From NCBI RefSeq assembly GCF_018342065.1, contig NZ_JAFDOE010000003.1, positions 644,462-708,461 on the forward strand: a DNA stretch of 64,000 nucleotides, in the 5' to 3' direction. The notes below the pieces were generated by a model that worked only from the letters and a program-made list of their open reading frames with translations, was not told where the DNA came from and searched no databases. Origin of the DNA: Citrobacter sp. FP75. GTDB lineage: Bacteria; Pseudomonadota; Gammaproteobacteria; Enterobacterales; Enterobacteriaceae. Positions 1 to 10,081 of the stretch are shown piece after piece. Position 1 is the stretch's first letter, and each line of letters opens with the position of its first letter. The translations under genes were made by a program, and so were the position numbers.

Positions 1-1
1 A

Positions 2-628
2 ACGCTTGCCATTGCCGATGACGAAGCGTTCAACTTCTACTACCCGGATAACATAACGCTACTGGAGCGTACGGGGCTTAACGTTGTCCGTTTTAGCCCG
101 TTGCACGACACCTGCTTGCCCGACTGCCAGATGATCTGGTTAGGTGGCGGATATCCTGAGTTACACGCTGCAACGCTGGCCCGCAATGTTTCGATGCTTG
201 AACAGTTGCGTGCGGCGCATCAGCGCGGCGTGGCTATTTATGCAGAGTGTGGTGGTCTGATGTACCTCGGTAGTTCGCTGGAGGATAGCAACGGCGATAC
301 CTGGTCGATGGCAGATATCATTCCAGGCCACAGCAAAATGGGCAAACGTCTGACCCGATTCGGCTACTGCGAAGCGCAGGCCGAACAACAAACCTTACTG
401 GCAGCGCCCGGAGAGGTGCTGCGTGGGCATGAATTTCACTACTCCGATTTTACCCCTCAAACCCAGGCTGTGATGAATTGTCGCAAAGTTCGCGATGGCA
501 AAACGTTACAGGCATGGTCCGGCGGCTGGCAGGTTGGTAATACGTTTGCCAGCTATCTGCACGTTCATTTTGCTCAGCGCCCTGAAATGCTCAATCACTG
601 GCTGGCTGCGGCAAGGAGCGTGCTATGA
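2..628 (+). CDS. cbiA: Cobyrinate a,c-diamide synthase CbiA, 3' part
   Basis: CbiA amidates the a and c side chains of cobyrinate using ATP and glutamine, in the cytoplasm. The reading frame is open from base 2, so the start is upstream of the window; about 208 residues of a roughly 460-residue family are visible. This is the glutamine amidotransferase (GATase1-like) half: the motif AECGGLMYLG carries the nucleophilic Cys, and HVHFAQ near the C terminus holds the His of the triad. The visible N-terminal stretch IADDEAFNFYYPDN is characteristic of CbiA. The stop overlaps the cbiB start as ATGA, which implies translational coupling in the operon. Identity is firm; only the truncation by the window edge limits the entry. 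Confidence 0.97.
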   Translation, partial: TLAIADDEAFNFYYPDNITLLERTGLNVVRFSPLHDTCLPDCQMIWLGGGYPELHAATLARNVSMLEQLRAAHQRGVAIYAECGGLMYLGSSLEDSNGDTWSMADIIPGHSKMGKRLTRFGYCEAQAEQQTLLAAPGEVLRGHEFHYSDFTPQTQAVMNCRKVRDGKTLQAWSGGWQVGNTFASYLHVHFAQRPEMLNHWLAAARSVL

Positions 629-1584
629 CTCTGCTCGCGTGGTGTGTTGCCTGGCTGCTTGATTTCATTATTGGCGATCCGCAGAGCTGGCCGCATCCGG
701 TACGCTGGATCGGCAATCTTATTACCGCCGTGCAGCGAGTGGTGCGGCGTTACTGCCATAGCGACCGCGCGCTGCGTATCGGTGGCGCGGTGATGTGGGT
801 CGTGGTGGTTGGTCTGACCTGGGCCGTTTCCTGGGGCGTACTGGCGCTGGCGCAATCCATTCATCCCTGGCTTGGTTGGGGCGTCGAGGTGTGGATGATC
901 TTCACCGTGCTGGCCGGGCGCTGCCTGGCGAACGCCGCTCTGGATGTCGAACGTCCGCTGCGCACTAATAATCTCGCGCAAAGTCGGGAAAAACTCTCCT
1001 GGATTGTGGGACGTGATACTTCCCAATTACAGCCAAAACAGATCAATCGCGCCGTGGTGGAAACCGTCGCTGAAAACACCGTTGACGGCATTATTGCTCC
1101 GCTGTTCTTCCTGTTCCTTGGCGGTGCTCCTCTGGCGATGGCTTATAAGGCAGTGAATACGCTGGATTCCATGGTGGGTTACAAACATGAAAAGTACCGC
1201 GCTATCGGTATGGTCAGCGCGCGTCTGGACGATGTTGCGAACTTTATTCCAGCCCGGCTGAGTTGGCTGCTGCTGGGCGTGGCGGCATTTTTGTGCCGTA
1301 AAGACGGCTCCCGCGCTTTACAGATTGGCTGGCGCGATCGCTACAACCACAGCAGCCCAAATTGCGCGTGGTCGGAGGCCTCTGTCGCCGGGGCATTAGG
1401 AATTCGGCTGGGTGGTCCTAACGACTACTTTGGCGAGCGCGTTGAGAAACCGTGGATTGGTGATGCACAACGAGACATTTCAGTAGACGACATTTCCCAA
1501 ACGATACGATTGATGTGGGTAGCATCGACCCTGGCCCTGGCGCTATTTATCGCGCTGCGGTGGCTGTTGGTCGGTGTCGCCTGA
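625..1584 (+). CDS. cbiB: Adenosylcobinamide-phosphate synthase CbiB
   Basis: CbiB is an inner-membrane protein that condenses adenosylcobyric acid with (R)-1-amino-2-propanol phosphate to give adenosylcobinamide phosphate. The 319 residues match the family length. Several hydrophobic membrane segments are visible (for example residues 2-14, 53-78 and 300-318), and the conserved polar stretch VVETVAENTVDGIIAPLFF lies around residue 140. The ATG overlaps the cbiA stop by four bases. The following cbiC starts ten bases after the stop. Strong match to the Salmonella protein. Confidence 0.97.
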   Translation: MTLLAWCVAWLLDFIIGDPQSWPHPVRWIGNLITAVQRVVRRYCHSDRALRIGGAVMWVVVVGLTWAVSWGVLALAQSIHPWLGWGVEVWMIFTVLAGRCLANAALDVERPLRTNNLAQSREKLSWIVGRDTSQLQPKQINRAVVETVAENTVDGIIAPLFFLFLGGAPLAMAYKAVNTLDSMVGYKHEKYRAIGMVSARLDDVANFIPARLSWLLLGVAAFLCRKDGSRALQIGWRDRYNHSSPNCAWSEASVAGALGIRLGGPNDYFGERVEKPWIGDAQRDISVDDISQTIRLMWVASTLALALFIALRWLLVGVA

Positions 1585-1594
1585 GGACAAAACG

Positions 1595-2227
1595 ATGCAA
1601 TACATTCAGCAACCCCAGGCGATTGAAGCCAAAAGTTTCGACATTATTGGCGAGATTATTCGTGAAACCCGCTCGGACTACGAGTTTGCCAGTCCACTGC
1701 ATGAGGCCATCATCAAGCGGGTTATCCACACCACCGCGGACTTCGACTGGCTGGACATTTTGTGGTTTTCCAGTGATGTGCTGGAGCAGTTCTGTGCCGC
1801 ACTAAGTCGCTCCAGCGTGATTTACACCGATACCACGATGGCCCTTTCCGGGATCAATAAAACGTTGCTGGCAAAATTTGGCGGTGAATGCCGCTGCTAT
1901 ATCAGCGACCCGCGCGTCGTACGTGCGGCAAAAGAACAGGGAATCACCCGTTCGATGGCGGCCGTCGACATTGCGGTGCAAGAAGAGGGCGAAAAACTGT
2001 TTGTCTTTGGCAATGCGCCGACGGCGCTTTTCCGGCTGCTGGAACATGATGTTGCCGTGAGCGGCGTGGTAGGCGTACCAGTCGGGTTTGTCGGTGCTGA
2101 GGAATCTAAAGATGCGCTGACGCAGAGCAATCTACCTGCCATTGCCGCGTTGGGCCGCAAAGGGGGAAGCAACGTCGCGGCTGCTATCGTCAACGCCATG
2201 CTCTATCACATGCAGGGGGCGCGATGA
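1595..2227 (+). CDS. cbiC: Cobalt-precorrin-8 methylmutase CbiC
   Basis: CbiC moves the methyl group from C-11 to C-12, turning cobalt-precorrin-8 into cobyrinate. The ATG at 1595 gives 210 residues, the Salmonella length, and is preceded by TGAGGACA as Shine-Dalgarno; an in-frame upstream start at 1574 would add seven unconserved residues. The catalytic His is in RVIHTTADF (residue 45), and the glycine-rich [15 protein letters not shown] is visible near residue 160. It overlaps cbiD by four bases. Confidence 0.96.
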   Translation: MQYIQQPQAIEAKSFDIIGEIIRETRSDYEFASPLHEAIIKRVIHTTADFDWLDILWFSSDVLEQFCAALSRSSVIYTDTTMALSGINKTLLAKFGGECRCYISDPRVVRAAKEQGITRSMAAVDIAVQEEGEKLFVFGNAPTALFRLLEHDVAVSGVVGVPVGFVGAEESKDALTQSNLPAIAALGRKGGSNVAAAIVNAMLYHMQGAR

Positions 2228-3372
2228 GCGACCAACCCTTTGACGCACCGGTATGGCACAACGGTAAAGCGCTGCGTAAAGGGTACACCACTGGATCGTG
2301 TGCGACGGCAGCCGCCAAAGTGGCTGCGCTGATGGTATTGCGTCAGCATTTGATCCATCAGGTTTCCATTGTCACGCCGTCCGGGGTCACGCTGTGCCTG
2401 AACGTTGAGTCGCCGCACATTGAAGGACAGCAGGCGATTGCCGCCATTCGCAAAGACGGTGGCGATGACGTGGATGCCACCCACGGGATGCTGATTTTTG
2501 CTCGCGTAACGTTAGACGACAGCGGGGAAATTGCGTTGCAGGGCGGAGAAGGCGTCGGCACGGTCACCCGTAAAGGAATTGGTCTGCCGGTGGGCAGTTC
2601 GGCGATTAATCGCACACCGCGTCAGACTATTGAGTCAGCGGTTCGCGAAGCGATCGGCCCGAATCGTGGGGCACAGATTGAAATTTTTGCGCCAGAAGGT
2701 GAAGAGCGGGCGCAGAAAACCTATAACTCGCGACTGGGTATTCTGGGCGGCATTTCCATTATTGGCACCACCGGCATTGTGACGCCAATGTCGGAAGAGA
2801 GCTGGAAGCGCTCACTGTCGCTGGAGCTGGAAATCAAACGCGCGGCGGGACTGGATCGCGTGGTGCTGGTGCCGGGTAACCACGGTGAACGTTTCGTCCG
2901 CGAACAGATGGGGATCGACACGCAGGTTGTGGTCACTATGAGCAACTTTGTCGGTTATATGATTGAAGAGGCGGTACGTCTTGGATTCAAACAAATCGTT
3001 CTCGTCGGGCATCCGGGCAAGCTCATCAAAATTGCCGCAGGCATTTTCCATACCCACAGCCATATTGCCGATGCGCGTATGGAAACCCTGGTGGCCCATC
3101 TGGCGCTACTCGGTGCGCCGTTGGAATTACTGACGCTGGTCAGCGACTGTGATACCACCGAAGCGGCCATGGAACACATCGATGCCTACGGTTTTCAGCA
3201 TATTTATGACCATCTGGCCAAACGTATTTGCATGCGCGTCCTGCAGACCTTGCGGTTCACGAAAAACCCACCGACCTGCGACGCCATCATGTTCTCTTTT
3301 GATAACCAGATCCTCGGCAGCAACCGTCCAGTCACAGAGATTGCGCAGGAGATGACATGCTTACCGTTGTAG
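2224..3372 (+). CDS. cbiD: Cobalt-precorrin-5B C1-methyltransferase CbiD
   Basis: CbiD adds the C-1 methyl group in the oxygen-independent pathway, with S-adenosylmethionine as donor. It is unrelated in fold to the other corrin methylases. The 382 residues include the diagnostic [18 protein letters not shown] near the N terminus (about residues 18-35), [18 protein letters not shown], and [16 protein letters not shown]; the whole is nearly identical to Salmonella CbiD (about 379 residues). It overlaps cbiE by 16 bases, so its last residues differ slightly from Salmonella. Confidence 0.96.
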   Translation: MSDQPFDAPVWHNGKALRKGYTTGSCATAAAKVAALMVLRQHLIHQVSIVTPSGVTLCLNVESPHIEGQQAIAAIRKDGGDDVDATHGMLIFARVTLDDSGEIALQGGEGVGTVTRKGIGLPVGSSAINRTPRQTIESAVREAIGPNRGAQIEIFAPEGEERAQKTYNSRLGILGGISIIGTTGIVTPMSEESWKRSLSLELEIKRAAGLDRVVLVPGNHGERFVREQMGIDTQVVVTMSNFVGYMIEEAVRLGFKQIVLVGHPGKLIKIAAGIFHTHSHIADARMETLVAHLALLGAPLELLTLVSDCDTTEAAMEHIDAYGFQHIYDHLAKRICMRVLQTLRFTKNPPTCDAIMFSFDNQILGSNRPVTEIAQEMTCLPL

Positions 3373-3962
3373 GGATGGGACCGGCGGGGCTGCATTTGAT
3401 GACCCCCGCAGCGCGCGACGCGGTTGCCACGGCGGATGTGTTGGTTGGCGGCAAACGGCATCTGCAGCAGTTCCCGGATTTTTCCGGCGAACGGTTTGCC
3501 CTCGGCGCCAATATTCCGGAGCTATTAGCGTGGATTAGCGAGCATCAGGAGAGAAATGTAGTGGTACTGGCATCTGGCGATCCGCTGTTCTACGGCATTG
3601 GTACCCGGATGGTGGCGCATTTTGGCATTGAGCATGTGCGCATTATTCCCGGCATCAGCGCGGTGCAATATCTGTGCGCACAGTCCGGTATTGATATGAA
3701 CGATATGTGGCTCACCAGCAGCCACGGTCGTAGCGTCTGTTTCGATGAACTGGCACGACATAACAAGGTGGCGATGGTCACGGACGCCCAGTGCGGCCCG
3801 CGTGAAATCGCGCAGCAGCTTATTGCCCGGGGTAAGGGACATCGCTGGATGGTGATTGGCGAAAACCTGGCAATGGAAAACGAACGCATCCGCTGCCTGC
3901 CGCTCAGTGAAGTTAATACCGACTATGACATGAATGCAGTGGTGATCCTCGATGAAAGATGA
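3357..3962 (+). CDS. cbiE: Cobalt-precorrin-7 C5-methyltransferase CbiE
   Basis: CbiE methylates C-5 of the corrin ring. It belongs to the tetrapyrrole methylase family: VVGMGPAG at residues 4-11 is the first conserved loop, and [11 protein letters not shown] (around residue 73) is the family GDP motif. At 201 residues it is the stand-alone form; in aerobic CobL the same domain is fused to the CbiT-like domain that follows here as a separate gene. It overlaps cbiD by 16 bases and cbiT by 11. Confidence 0.96.
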   Translation: MLTVVGMGPAGLHLMTPAARDAVATADVLVGGKRHLQQFPDFSGERFALGANIPELLAWISEHQERNVVVLASGDPLFYGIGTRMVAHFGIEHVRIIPGISAVQYLCAQSGIDMNDMWLTSSHGRSVCFDELARHNKVAMVTDAQCGPREIAQQLIARGKGHRWMVIGENLAMENERIRCLPLSEVNTDYDMNAVVILDER

Positions 3963-4521
3963 GCTTTTTCTGCGTGGAGAGAAGGTGCCGATGACCAAAG
4001 AAGCGGTACGCGCACTTGCCCTCTCAAAACTTGAACTACACCGCGCCACTCACCTGATTGATATTGGTGCAGGGACCGGCAGCGTATCGATAGAAGCGGC
4101 GCTGCAATATCCGTCGCTACGCGTTACAGCGATTGAGCGTAACCCGGCGGCGCTCAGGCTACTGGACGAAAATCGCCAGCATTTTGCCTGCGCCAACATC
4201 GATATTTATCCCGGTATTGCGCCGATGACCATCGCGGAAAAAGCCGATGCCATCTTTATGGGCGGCAGCGGCGGTCACCTGACCGACCTGATTGACTGGT
4301 CGATGCGTCAGTTGCATCCCGCCGGGCGACTGGTGATGACGTTTATTCTTCAGGAAAACCTGAATACCGCGCTGGCGCATCTGGAACATCTTGGCCTGCA
4401 GGGTGTGGATTGCCTGCAAATGCAGGTTTCATCTCTGACCACGCTCGGCAGTGGTCACTATTTCAAACCGAATAATCCCGTTTTTGTTATCGCCTGTCAG
4501 AAGGAAGGAAACCATGTCTGA
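3952..4521 (+). CDS. cbiT: Cobalt-precorrin-6B C15-methyltransferase (decarboxylating) CbiT
   Basis: CbiT methylates C-15 and removes the C-12 acetate carboxyl group. It is a class I Rossmann methyltransferase, unlike its neighbours: the SAM-binding [14 protein letters not shown] is near residue 37, followed by the acidic strand end AIERNPAA. The 189 residues fit the family. Its start lies inside the cbiE 3' end and its stop overlaps cbiF, consistent with tight coupling of the two enzymes that act in sequence. Confidence 0.95.
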   Translation: MKDELFLRGEKVPMTKEAVRALALSKLELHRATHLIDIGAGTGSVSIEAALQYPSLRVTAIERNPAALRLLDENRQHFACANIDIYPGIAPMTIAEKADAIFMGGSGGHLTDLIDWSMRQLHPAGRLVMTFILQENLNTALAHLEHLGLQGVDCLQMQVSSLTTLGSGHYFKPNNPVFVIACQKEGNHV

Positions 4522-5287
4522 GATATTTGATCCCCGTAGTGTGTGGTTTGTTGGCGCTGGTCCTGGCGATCGCGAACTGATTACCCTCAAAGGTTATCGG
4601 TTGCTGCAGCAGGCACAGGTGGTTATCTATGCCGGATCGCTGATTAACACTGAACTGCTGGAGTATTGCCCGCCTGGCGCGGAGTGTCACGACAGCGCCG
4701 AACTGCATCTGGAGCAGATCCTCGACCTGATGGAAGCCGGCGTGAAAGCAGGTAAAACGGTTGTGCGCCTGCAAACCGGCGACGTCTCGCTGTACGGTTC
4801 GGTTCGTGAGCAGGGCGAAGAGCTGACCAAGCGCGGGATTGAATGGCAGGTAGTACCTGGCGTCAGCGCGTTCCTTGGCGCGGCGGCGGAACTCGGTGTT
4901 GAGTATACCGTGCCTGAAGTGTCGCAGAGTCTGATCATTACCCGTCTGGAGGGGCGTACACCGGTACCGGAGCGCGAACAGCTGGAGTCGTTTGCCAGCC
5001 ACCAGACATCAATGGCGATTTATCTTTCCGTCCAGCGTATCCATCGGGTCGCTGAGCGTTTGATTGAGGGCGGTTATCCGGCGACCACGCCAGTGGCAGT
5101 CATCTACAAAGCGACCTGGCCTGAAAGCCAGACCGTACGTGGCACCCTTGAGGATATTGGCGACAAAGTGCGCGACGCGGGGATCCGCAAAACGGCGCTT
5201 ATTCTGGTCGGCAACTTCCTGGGCACGGAGTATCACTACTCCAAACTCTATGCGGCGGACTTTAGCCATGAATACCGTAAAGCCTGA
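4514..5287 (+). CDS. cbiF: Cobalt-precorrin-4 C11-methyltransferase CbiF
   Basis: CbiF methylates C-11 before ring contraction is completed by CbiG. It is a tetrapyrrole methylase of 257 residues from the ATG at 4514, which has AAGGAAGG as Shine-Dalgarno; the open frame extends further up but only through cbiT sequence. [16 protein letters not shown] is the first family loop (about residues 12-27), and [11 protein letters not shown] the second. It overlaps cbiT by 8 and cbiG by 20 bases. Confidence 0.96.
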   Translation: MSEIFDPRSVWFVGAGPGDRELITLKGYRLLQQAQVVIYAGSLINTELLEYCPPGAECHDSAELHLEQILDLMEAGVKAGKTVVRLQTGDVSLYGSVREQGEELTKRGIEWQVVPGVSAFLGAAAELGVEYTVPEVSQSLIITRLEGRTPVPEREQLESFASHQTSMAIYLSVQRIHRVAERLIEGGYPATTPVAVIYKATWPESQTVRGTLEDIGDKVRDAGIRKTALILVGNFLGTEYHYSKLYAADFSHEYRKA

Positions 5288-6323
5288 GTCTATTGCGTTG
5301 TTCTGCCTGACGCCCGGCGGTGTGGTGCTGGCTAAGCGTCTGGCGGCAATGCTACCGGTGACCTGTTTCACCAGCGAAAAGCTGCTGGAGGAGGGGTTTA
5401 TTCCCTTCGAAAACGGCTTTGCCAATGCTGCCCGCGACGCGTTTGCGAACTATTCGGCGCTGATTTTTATTGGCGCGACCGGTATTGCGGTACGCGTACT
5501 GGCCCCGCTGGTTAATGACAAATTTAGTGATCCGGCGGTGGTGGTTATTGATGAGCGTGCGCAGCATGTCATCAGCCTGCTGTCTGGCCACGCGGGTGGC
5601 GCTAACACGTTGGCGCGTTATCTGGCGGGTATGTTGGGTGCCGATCCGGTGATTACAACAGCGACGGATGTGAATGATATGGCGGCCCTCGATACGCTAG
5701 CGTTTCAGCTGAATGCGCGAATGACCGATTTCCGTTCGGTGGTAAAAATCGTCAATCAGATGCTGGTCAGCAACAAGCGGGTTGGCTTGTGGTGGGACGA
5801 CGAGCTGGCGCAGGACGTTAGTCATTGTGACCGTCGTGGTTTTATCACGGTGACTGACCTGCACCAACTCCCTGAGCTGGATGCGCTGATTTGCATCACG
5901 TTACGTACCGATCTACCCGAACTGCCTCTCCCGCACTGGAAGCTGGTGCCACAACGGGTAGTCGCCGGAATTGGCTGTCGTCGCGATACGCCGTTTCCGC
6001 TGTTAGCCGAACTGCTTTCTCGCCAGCTTGAAGCCCAACGGCTCGATCCGCTGGCGTTAAAAGCAATCGGCAGCATCACGCTGAAAAAAGATGAACAGGG
6101 GCTTATTCAGTTGGCTTCCTGCTGTCGCGTACCTTTCGAAACCTTTACTGCTGACGCGCTGCGTGAGCATGAACATCGTTTTCCTGCCTCATCGTTTGTT
6201 CGTAAAACGGTCGGGACGGGAAGCGTCTCCGGTCCTGCAGCCTGGCTGTTGAGTCATGGAAAACTGTTAGGCGAGACCCTGCGTGAACAGGGCGTCACTA
6301 TTACTTTGGGAGTTTCACACTGA
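5268..6323 (+). CDS. cbiG: Cobalt-precorrin-5A hydrolase CbiG
   Basis: CbiG opens the delta-lactone of cobalt-precorrin-5A and releases acetaldehyde. The ATG at 5268 gives 351 residues, the same length as Salmonella CbiG, starting [18 protein letters not shown]; the longer open frame upstream is cbiF read out of frame. The N-terminal domain holds [15 protein letters not shown] and [10 protein letters not shown]; the C-terminal domain holds [12 protein letters not shown] and [13 protein letters not shown]. It overlaps cbiF by 20 bases and cbiH by one. Confidence 0.96.
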   Translation: MNTVKPESIALFCLTPGGVVLAKRLAAMLPVTCFTSEKLLEEGFIPFENGFANAARDAFANYSALIFIGATGIAVRVLAPLVNDKFSDPAVVVIDERAQHVISLLSGHAGGANTLARYLAGMLGADPVITTATDVNDMAALDTLAFQLNARMTDFRSVVKIVNQMLVSNKRVGLWWDDELAQDVSHCDRRGFITVTDLHQLPELDALICITLRTDLPELPLPHWKLVPQRVVAGIGCRRDTPFPLLAELLSRQLEAQRLDPLALKAIGSITLKKDEQGLIQLASCCRVPFETFTADALREHEHRFPASSFVRKTVGTGSVSGPAAWLLSHGKLLGETLREQGVTITLGVSH

Positions 6324-7048
6324 TGTTAACTGTAATTGGAATTGGCCCTGGCTCGCAGGCAATGATGACCATGGAAGCCGTTGAAGCATTGAAGGCGGCA
6401 GAGATTATCGTGGGTTACAAGACGTACACCCACCTGGTTAAAGCTTTCACCGGTGACAAGCAGGTGATCAAAACCGGGATGTGTAAAGAGATCGAACGCT
6501 GTCAGGCGGCGATTGAACTGGCGCAGGCCGGTCATAACGTGGCGCTAATCAGCAGCGGCGACGCCGGAATTTACGGTATGGCCGGGTTGGTACTTGAGCT
6601 GGTCAGCAAGCAGAAGCTGGATGTTGAGGTCAAGCTGATCCCGGGGATGACCGCCAGTATTGCCGCCGCCTCTTTGCTCGGCGCGCCGCTGATGCACGAC
6701 TTCTGCCATATCAGCTTAAGCGATCTGTTAACGCCGTGGCCGGTAATTGAAAAACGCATAATTGCCGCCGGCGAAGCAGATTTTGTTATCTGTTTCTACA
6801 ACCCGCGTAGCCGCGGCCGCGAGGGGCATCTGGCGCGCGCGTTTGAGCTGCTTTCTGCCAGCAAGAGCGCACAAACCCCAGTGGGGATCGTGAAGTCAGC
6901 CGGACGTAAAAAACAGGAAAAATGGCTGACTACGCTCGGCGAAATGGACTTTGAACCGGTGGATATGACAAGTCTGGTGATTGTCGGCAACAAAACAACC
7001 TACGTTCAGGATGGCCTGATGATCACGCCACGCGGTTACGTGCTGTGA
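6323..7048 (+). CDS. cbiH: Cobalt-precorrin-3 C17-methyltransferase CbiH
   Basis: CbiH methylates C-17 and promotes ring contraction to the lactone cobalt-precorrin-4. It is a 241-residue tetrapyrrole methylase: VIGIGPGSQAMMT at the N terminus, then ISSGDAGIYGMAGLVLE (about residue 74) and IPGMTASIAAASLLGAPLMH. The ATG shares one base with the cbiG stop (TGATG), and its stop overlaps the GTG start of cbiJ. Confidence 0.96.
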   Translation: MLTVIGIGPGSQAMMTMEAVEALKAAEIIVGYKTYTHLVKAFTGDKQVIKTGMCKEIERCQAAIELAQAGHNVALISSGDAGIYGMAGLVLELVSKQKLDVEVKLIPGMTASIAAASLLGAPLMHDFCHISLSDLLTPWPVIEKRIIAAGEADFVICFYNPRSRGREGHLARAFELLSASKSAQTPVGIVKSAGRKKQEKWLTTLGEMDFEPVDMTSLVIVGNKTTYVQDGLMITPRGYVL

Positions 7049-7830
7049 ATTACGGTGATGTGCTGGTCATGGGCGGCACCAGCGATGCGCGCATGCTGTG
7101 CCAGCAGTTGGATGCAGCAAACGTGGCTTATACCCTGTCGGTCGCAACCCCGACGGGGAAACAGCTGGCGGGCGATATCAAAGGTCAGGTGCGCTGCGGG
7201 CGTCTGGAGCGGGATCACATGATTGCCTGGCTGCAGGAAAACCGTACGCGCTGGGTGATTGATGCCTCGCATCCGTATGCCGAAGTTGTGAGCCGTAACA
7301 TCATGAGTGCCTGTGAAGCGGCGGGCGTGCTGCTGAGCCGCTATCAGCGCCCTGAGCAACTGAGTGACCTGACGCACCCGCATCTGTACACCGTACAGAG
7401 TATTCAGCAAGCCTGCGACGTGGCGCGCGATTTCGGCGAGCGCGTGTTGTTGACGACCGGCAGCAAAGATTTGGCAACCTGGCGCGCGGGGCTGCCGGAA
7501 AAAACGCTGCTTGCCCGTGTACTGCCGGTGCCTGACGTTATCCAGCAATGCGCAGATTTAGGATTTGGCGTCGGTGAGATCTTTGCCCTGTGCGGGCCGT
7601 TTAGCGCTGAGTTTAACGCTGCCTTTTACCGTCAGTGCCAGGCTGATGTGGTGGTAACCAAAGCCTCAGGCGCAGAAGGTGGTTATCAGGAAAAAGTACA
7701 ACCCTGTCTGGATGCCGGTATCCCGTGCATCGTGATTACACGTCCGGCACCGTTGGTGACGGGAGAAGAATTACTGGAAAGTCAGGCTGCATTTGCGGCG
7801 CGTTTAACGCGCTGGCTGGCCGAAGCTTAA
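7045..7830 (+). CDS. cbiJ: Cobalt-precorrin-6A reductase CbiJ
   Basis: CbiJ reduces the corrin macrocycle of cobalt-precorrin-6A with a pyridine nucleotide. The best start is GTG at 7045, overlapping the cbiH stop (GTGA). The 261 residues begin with VLVMGGTSDARML, a nucleotide-binding loop typical of CobK/CbiJ, and include WVIDASHPYAEVVS and VTKASGAEGGYQEK near the C terminus. The next gene begins ten bases downstream behind GGAG. Confidence 0.95.
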   Translation: MNYGDVLVMGGTSDARMLCQQLDAANVAYTLSVATPTGKQLAGDIKGQVRCGRLERDHMIAWLQENRTRWVIDASHPYAEVVSRNIMSACEAAGVLLSRYQRPEQLSDLTHPHLYTVQSIQQACDVARDFGERVLLTTGSKDLATWRAGLPEKTLLARVLPVPDVIQQCADLGFGVGEIFALCGPFSAEFNAAFYRQCQADVVVTKASGAEGGYQEKVQPCLDAGIPCIVITRPAPLVTGEELLESQAAFAARLTRWLAEA

Positions 7831-7840
7831 GGAGTTAGAG

Positions 7841-8635
7841 ATGAAAAAGGCGCTTCTGGTGGTCAGCTTTGGCACCAGCTATCACGACACCTGTGAGAAA
7901 AATATCGTGGCCTGCGAACGCGATCTCGCGGCCAGCTGCCCTGACCGTGACCTGTTTCGGGCGTTTACCTCCGGGATGATCATCCGCAAGCTCAAACAGC
8001 GTGACGGCATCGATATCGATACGCCGCTGCAGGCCCTGCAAAAGCTGGCGGAGCAGGGGTATCAAGATGTGGCCATTCAGTCGCTGCACATCATTAACGG
8101 TGACGAGTACGAAAAAATTGTCCGCGAAGTACAAAGCATGCGCCCACTGTTTGCGCGCCTGACGTTGGGTGTGCCGCTGCTGAGCAGCGTTGAAGATTAC
8201 ACACAACTGATGCTGGCGCTGCAGCAGCAGATGCCGTCGCTTGGCGAGCGTGAAAAAGTGGTGTTTATGGGCCACGGGGCAAGTCATCACGCTTTTGCCG
8301 CCTATGCCTGTCTCGATCACATGATGACGGCGCAGGGTTTCCCGGCACGGGTAGGGGCGGTAGAGAGCTACCCGGAAGTGGATATTCTCATCGAGAGTTT
8401 AGGCCGCGAAGGAATAACGGCGGTGCATCTTATGCCGTTAATGCTGGTTGCCGGCGATCATGCCATTAACGACATGGCCTCTGATGAAGACGACTCGTGG
8501 AAAACATTATTTAACGCCGCGGGTATTCCGGCCACACCGTGGCTGAGTGGTCTGGGTGAGAACCCGGCGGTACGCGCCATGTTCGTGGCACATTTACAGC
8601 AGGCGCTGAGCGTGGCGCTGGAGGAAGCAGCATGA
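7841..8635 (+). CDS. cbiK: Anaerobic sirohydrochlorin cobaltochelatase CbiK
   Basis: CbiK inserts Co2+ into sirohydrochlorin (factor II), the entry step of the oxygen-independent pathway. The 264 residues match the family. The two metal-binding histidines known from Salmonella CbiK are present at the same numbers: His145 in FMGHGASHH and His207 in VAGDHAINDM. No signal peptide is visible, so it is the cytoplasmic form rather than the periplasmic variant of some bacteria. AGGAGTTAGAG precedes the ATG. It overlaps cbiL by four bases. Confidence 0.97.
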   Translation: MKKALLVVSFGTSYHDTCEKNIVACERDLAASCPDRDLFRAFTSGMIIRKLKQRDGIDIDTPLQALQKLAEQGYQDVAIQSLHIINGDEYEKIVREVQSMRPLFARLTLGVPLLSSVEDYTQLMLALQQQMPSLGEREKVVFMGHGASHHAFAAYACLDHMMTAQGFPARVGAVESYPEVDILIESLGREGITAVHLMPLMLVAGDHAINDMASDEDDSWKTLFNAAGIPATPWLSGLGENPAVRAMFVAHLQQALSVALEEAA

Positions 8636-9345
8636 GCGGCAAACTGTACGCATTGAGCACCGGGCCAGGCGCTTCCGATTTGATAACCGTGCGCGCGGCG
8701 CGCACGCTGGGCATGCTGGATATTCTCTATGCGCCCGCCGGACGTAAAGGCGGCGATAGCCTGGCGCTGTCGATTGTGCGGGAGTATATCGGCGAGCAGA
8801 CCGAAGTCCGCTGCTGTCACTTCCCCATGAGTGCCGACAGCGCCGAAAAAGAGGCCGTCTGGGATGAGGTTGCCGCAGCGCTGGTTGCGGAAGTGGAGGC
8901 CGGTAAACAGGTGGGTTTTATCACCCTCGGTGACGCCATGCTGTTCAGTACCTGGGTCTTTTTACTCCAGCGCATCGGCTGTCCTGACTGGTTAGAAATC
9001 GTCCCCGGCGTGACCTCATTTGCCGCCATTGCTGCCCGCTCAAAAACGCCGCTCGCCATGGAACAGCAGTCGCTGGCGGTGGTTTCGTGTACTGCACCGG
9101 AGGCGGAGATCCAGCAGGCGTTAAAGCAGCATGACAGCCTGGTATTGATGAAAGTGTACGGCCGTTTTGCGCGCATTAAGGCGCTGCTGCAAGAAGAGGG
9201 GATTCTGGACTGTGCGTTAATGATGTCCGAAGCCACGCTACCAGGTGAGCAGTGCTGGCGCCATCTCAGTGAAGTGAGTGACGATCAGCCGCTGCCGTAT
9301 TTCTCGACCATTCTGGTCAATAAACAGTGGGAGTATGAAAGATGA
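8632..9345 (+). CDS. cbiL: Cobalt-precorrin-2 C20-methyltransferase CbiL
   Basis: CbiL methylates C-20, the first peripheral methylation after cobalt insertion. It is a tetrapyrrole methylase of 237 residues with ALSTGPGASDLITVRA at residues 6-21, FITLGDAMLFSTW (about residue 98) and IVPGVTSFAAIAARS. Start and stop overlap cbiK and cbiM by four bases each. The neighbouring chelatase supplies its substrate. Confidence 0.96.
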   Translation: MSGKLYALSTGPGASDLITVRAARTLGMLDILYAPAGRKGGDSLALSIVREYIGEQTEVRCCHFPMSADSAEKEAVWDEVAAALVAEVEAGKQVGFITLGDAMLFSTWVFLLQRIGCPDWLEIVPGVTSFAAIAARSKTPLAMEQQSLAVVSCTAPEAEIQQALKQHDSLVLMKVYGRFARIKALLQEEGILDCALMMSEATLPGEQCWRHLSEVSDDQPLPYFSTILVNKQWEYER

Positions 9346-10079
9346 AGCTTGAAAATCAGCTAAAACAGCTGTCTTTCAGCGGGTTGGCTGCGGCGCTATT
9401 ACTGATGATTGTGCCTGAGCAGGCGTTCGCCATGCACATTATGGAGGGTTTTCTACCGCCGATGTGGGCGCTGGCCTGGTGGCTGCTGTTTTTACCTTGC
9501 CTGTGGTATGGGCTGGTGCGCCTGCGTCAAATCGTGCAGGAAGATAACCATCAGAAAGTTTTGCTGGCCCTGTGCGGCGCGTTTATTTTCGTGCTGTCGG
9601 CGCTAAAAATTCCTTCAGTTACCGGGAGTTGTTCGCATCCGACCGGGGTCGGTCTGGCGGTTATTCTGTTCGGACCGGGCGTTGTTGCCATCCTCGGGGC
9701 GATCGTCTTGCTGTTCCAGGCGCTGCTGCTGGCACATGGTGGTTTGACCACGCTGGGCGCTAACGGTATGTCGATGGCGGTTATTGGGCCGGTTGTCGGC
9801 TATATGGTATGGAAGATGGCCTGTCGCGCGGGGTTCCGTCGTGATGTCTGCGTCTTCTTGTGCGCGATGCTGGCGGATCTCGTGACCTATTTTGTTACGT
9901 CGGTGCAGTTGGGCGTCGCCTTCCCGGATCCGTCCGCTGGCGCTACTGGCTCAATCATTAAATTTATGGGGATTTTCTGCCTGACGCAGATCCCAATTGC
10001 TATCGCGGAAGGTTTGCTCACCGTGATGATTTACGACCAGCTCACCAAACGGCAACTCATCACCGCACAAGGACATTAA
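9342..10079 (+). CDS. cbiM: Cobalt ECF transporter substrate-specificity protein CbiM
   Basis: CbiM is the membrane S-component that binds and carries Co2+ for the CbiMNQO energy-coupling-factor importer. The 245 residues start with a signal-like segment ending EQAFA; removal there would expose MHIMEGFLPP, the conserved metal-binding N terminus of the CbiM/NikM family. Several further membrane helices follow, and a conserved S-H pair sits in VTGSCSHPTGVG. Start overlaps cbiL by four bases; cbiN follows after two bases. Confidence 0.96.
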   Translation: MKLENQLKQLSFSGLAAALLLMIVPEQAFAMHIMEGFLPPMWALAWWLLFLPCLWYGLVRLRQIVQEDNHQKVLLALCGAFIFVLSALKIPSVTGSCSHPTGVGLAVILFGPGVVAILGAIVLLFQALLLAHGGLTTLGANGMSMAVIGPVVGYMVWKMACRAGFRRDVCVFLCAMLADLVTYFVTSVQLGVAFPDPSAGATGSIIKFMGIFCLTQIPIAIAEGLLTVMIYDQLTKRQLITAQGH

Positions 10080-10081
10080 CT

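Noticed and set aside
1..100. Cobalamin riboswitch for the cbi operon
   Set aside because: The window starts inside cbiA coding sequence; any riboswitch lies upstream and is not visible.
4451..4513. Upstream-extended starts for cbiC, cbiF, cbiG, cbiP and cobT
   Set aside because: The longer open frames are translation of the preceding gene out of frame; family lengths, Shine-Dalgarno positions and active-site numbering (for example Glu317 of CobT) support the shorter starts.
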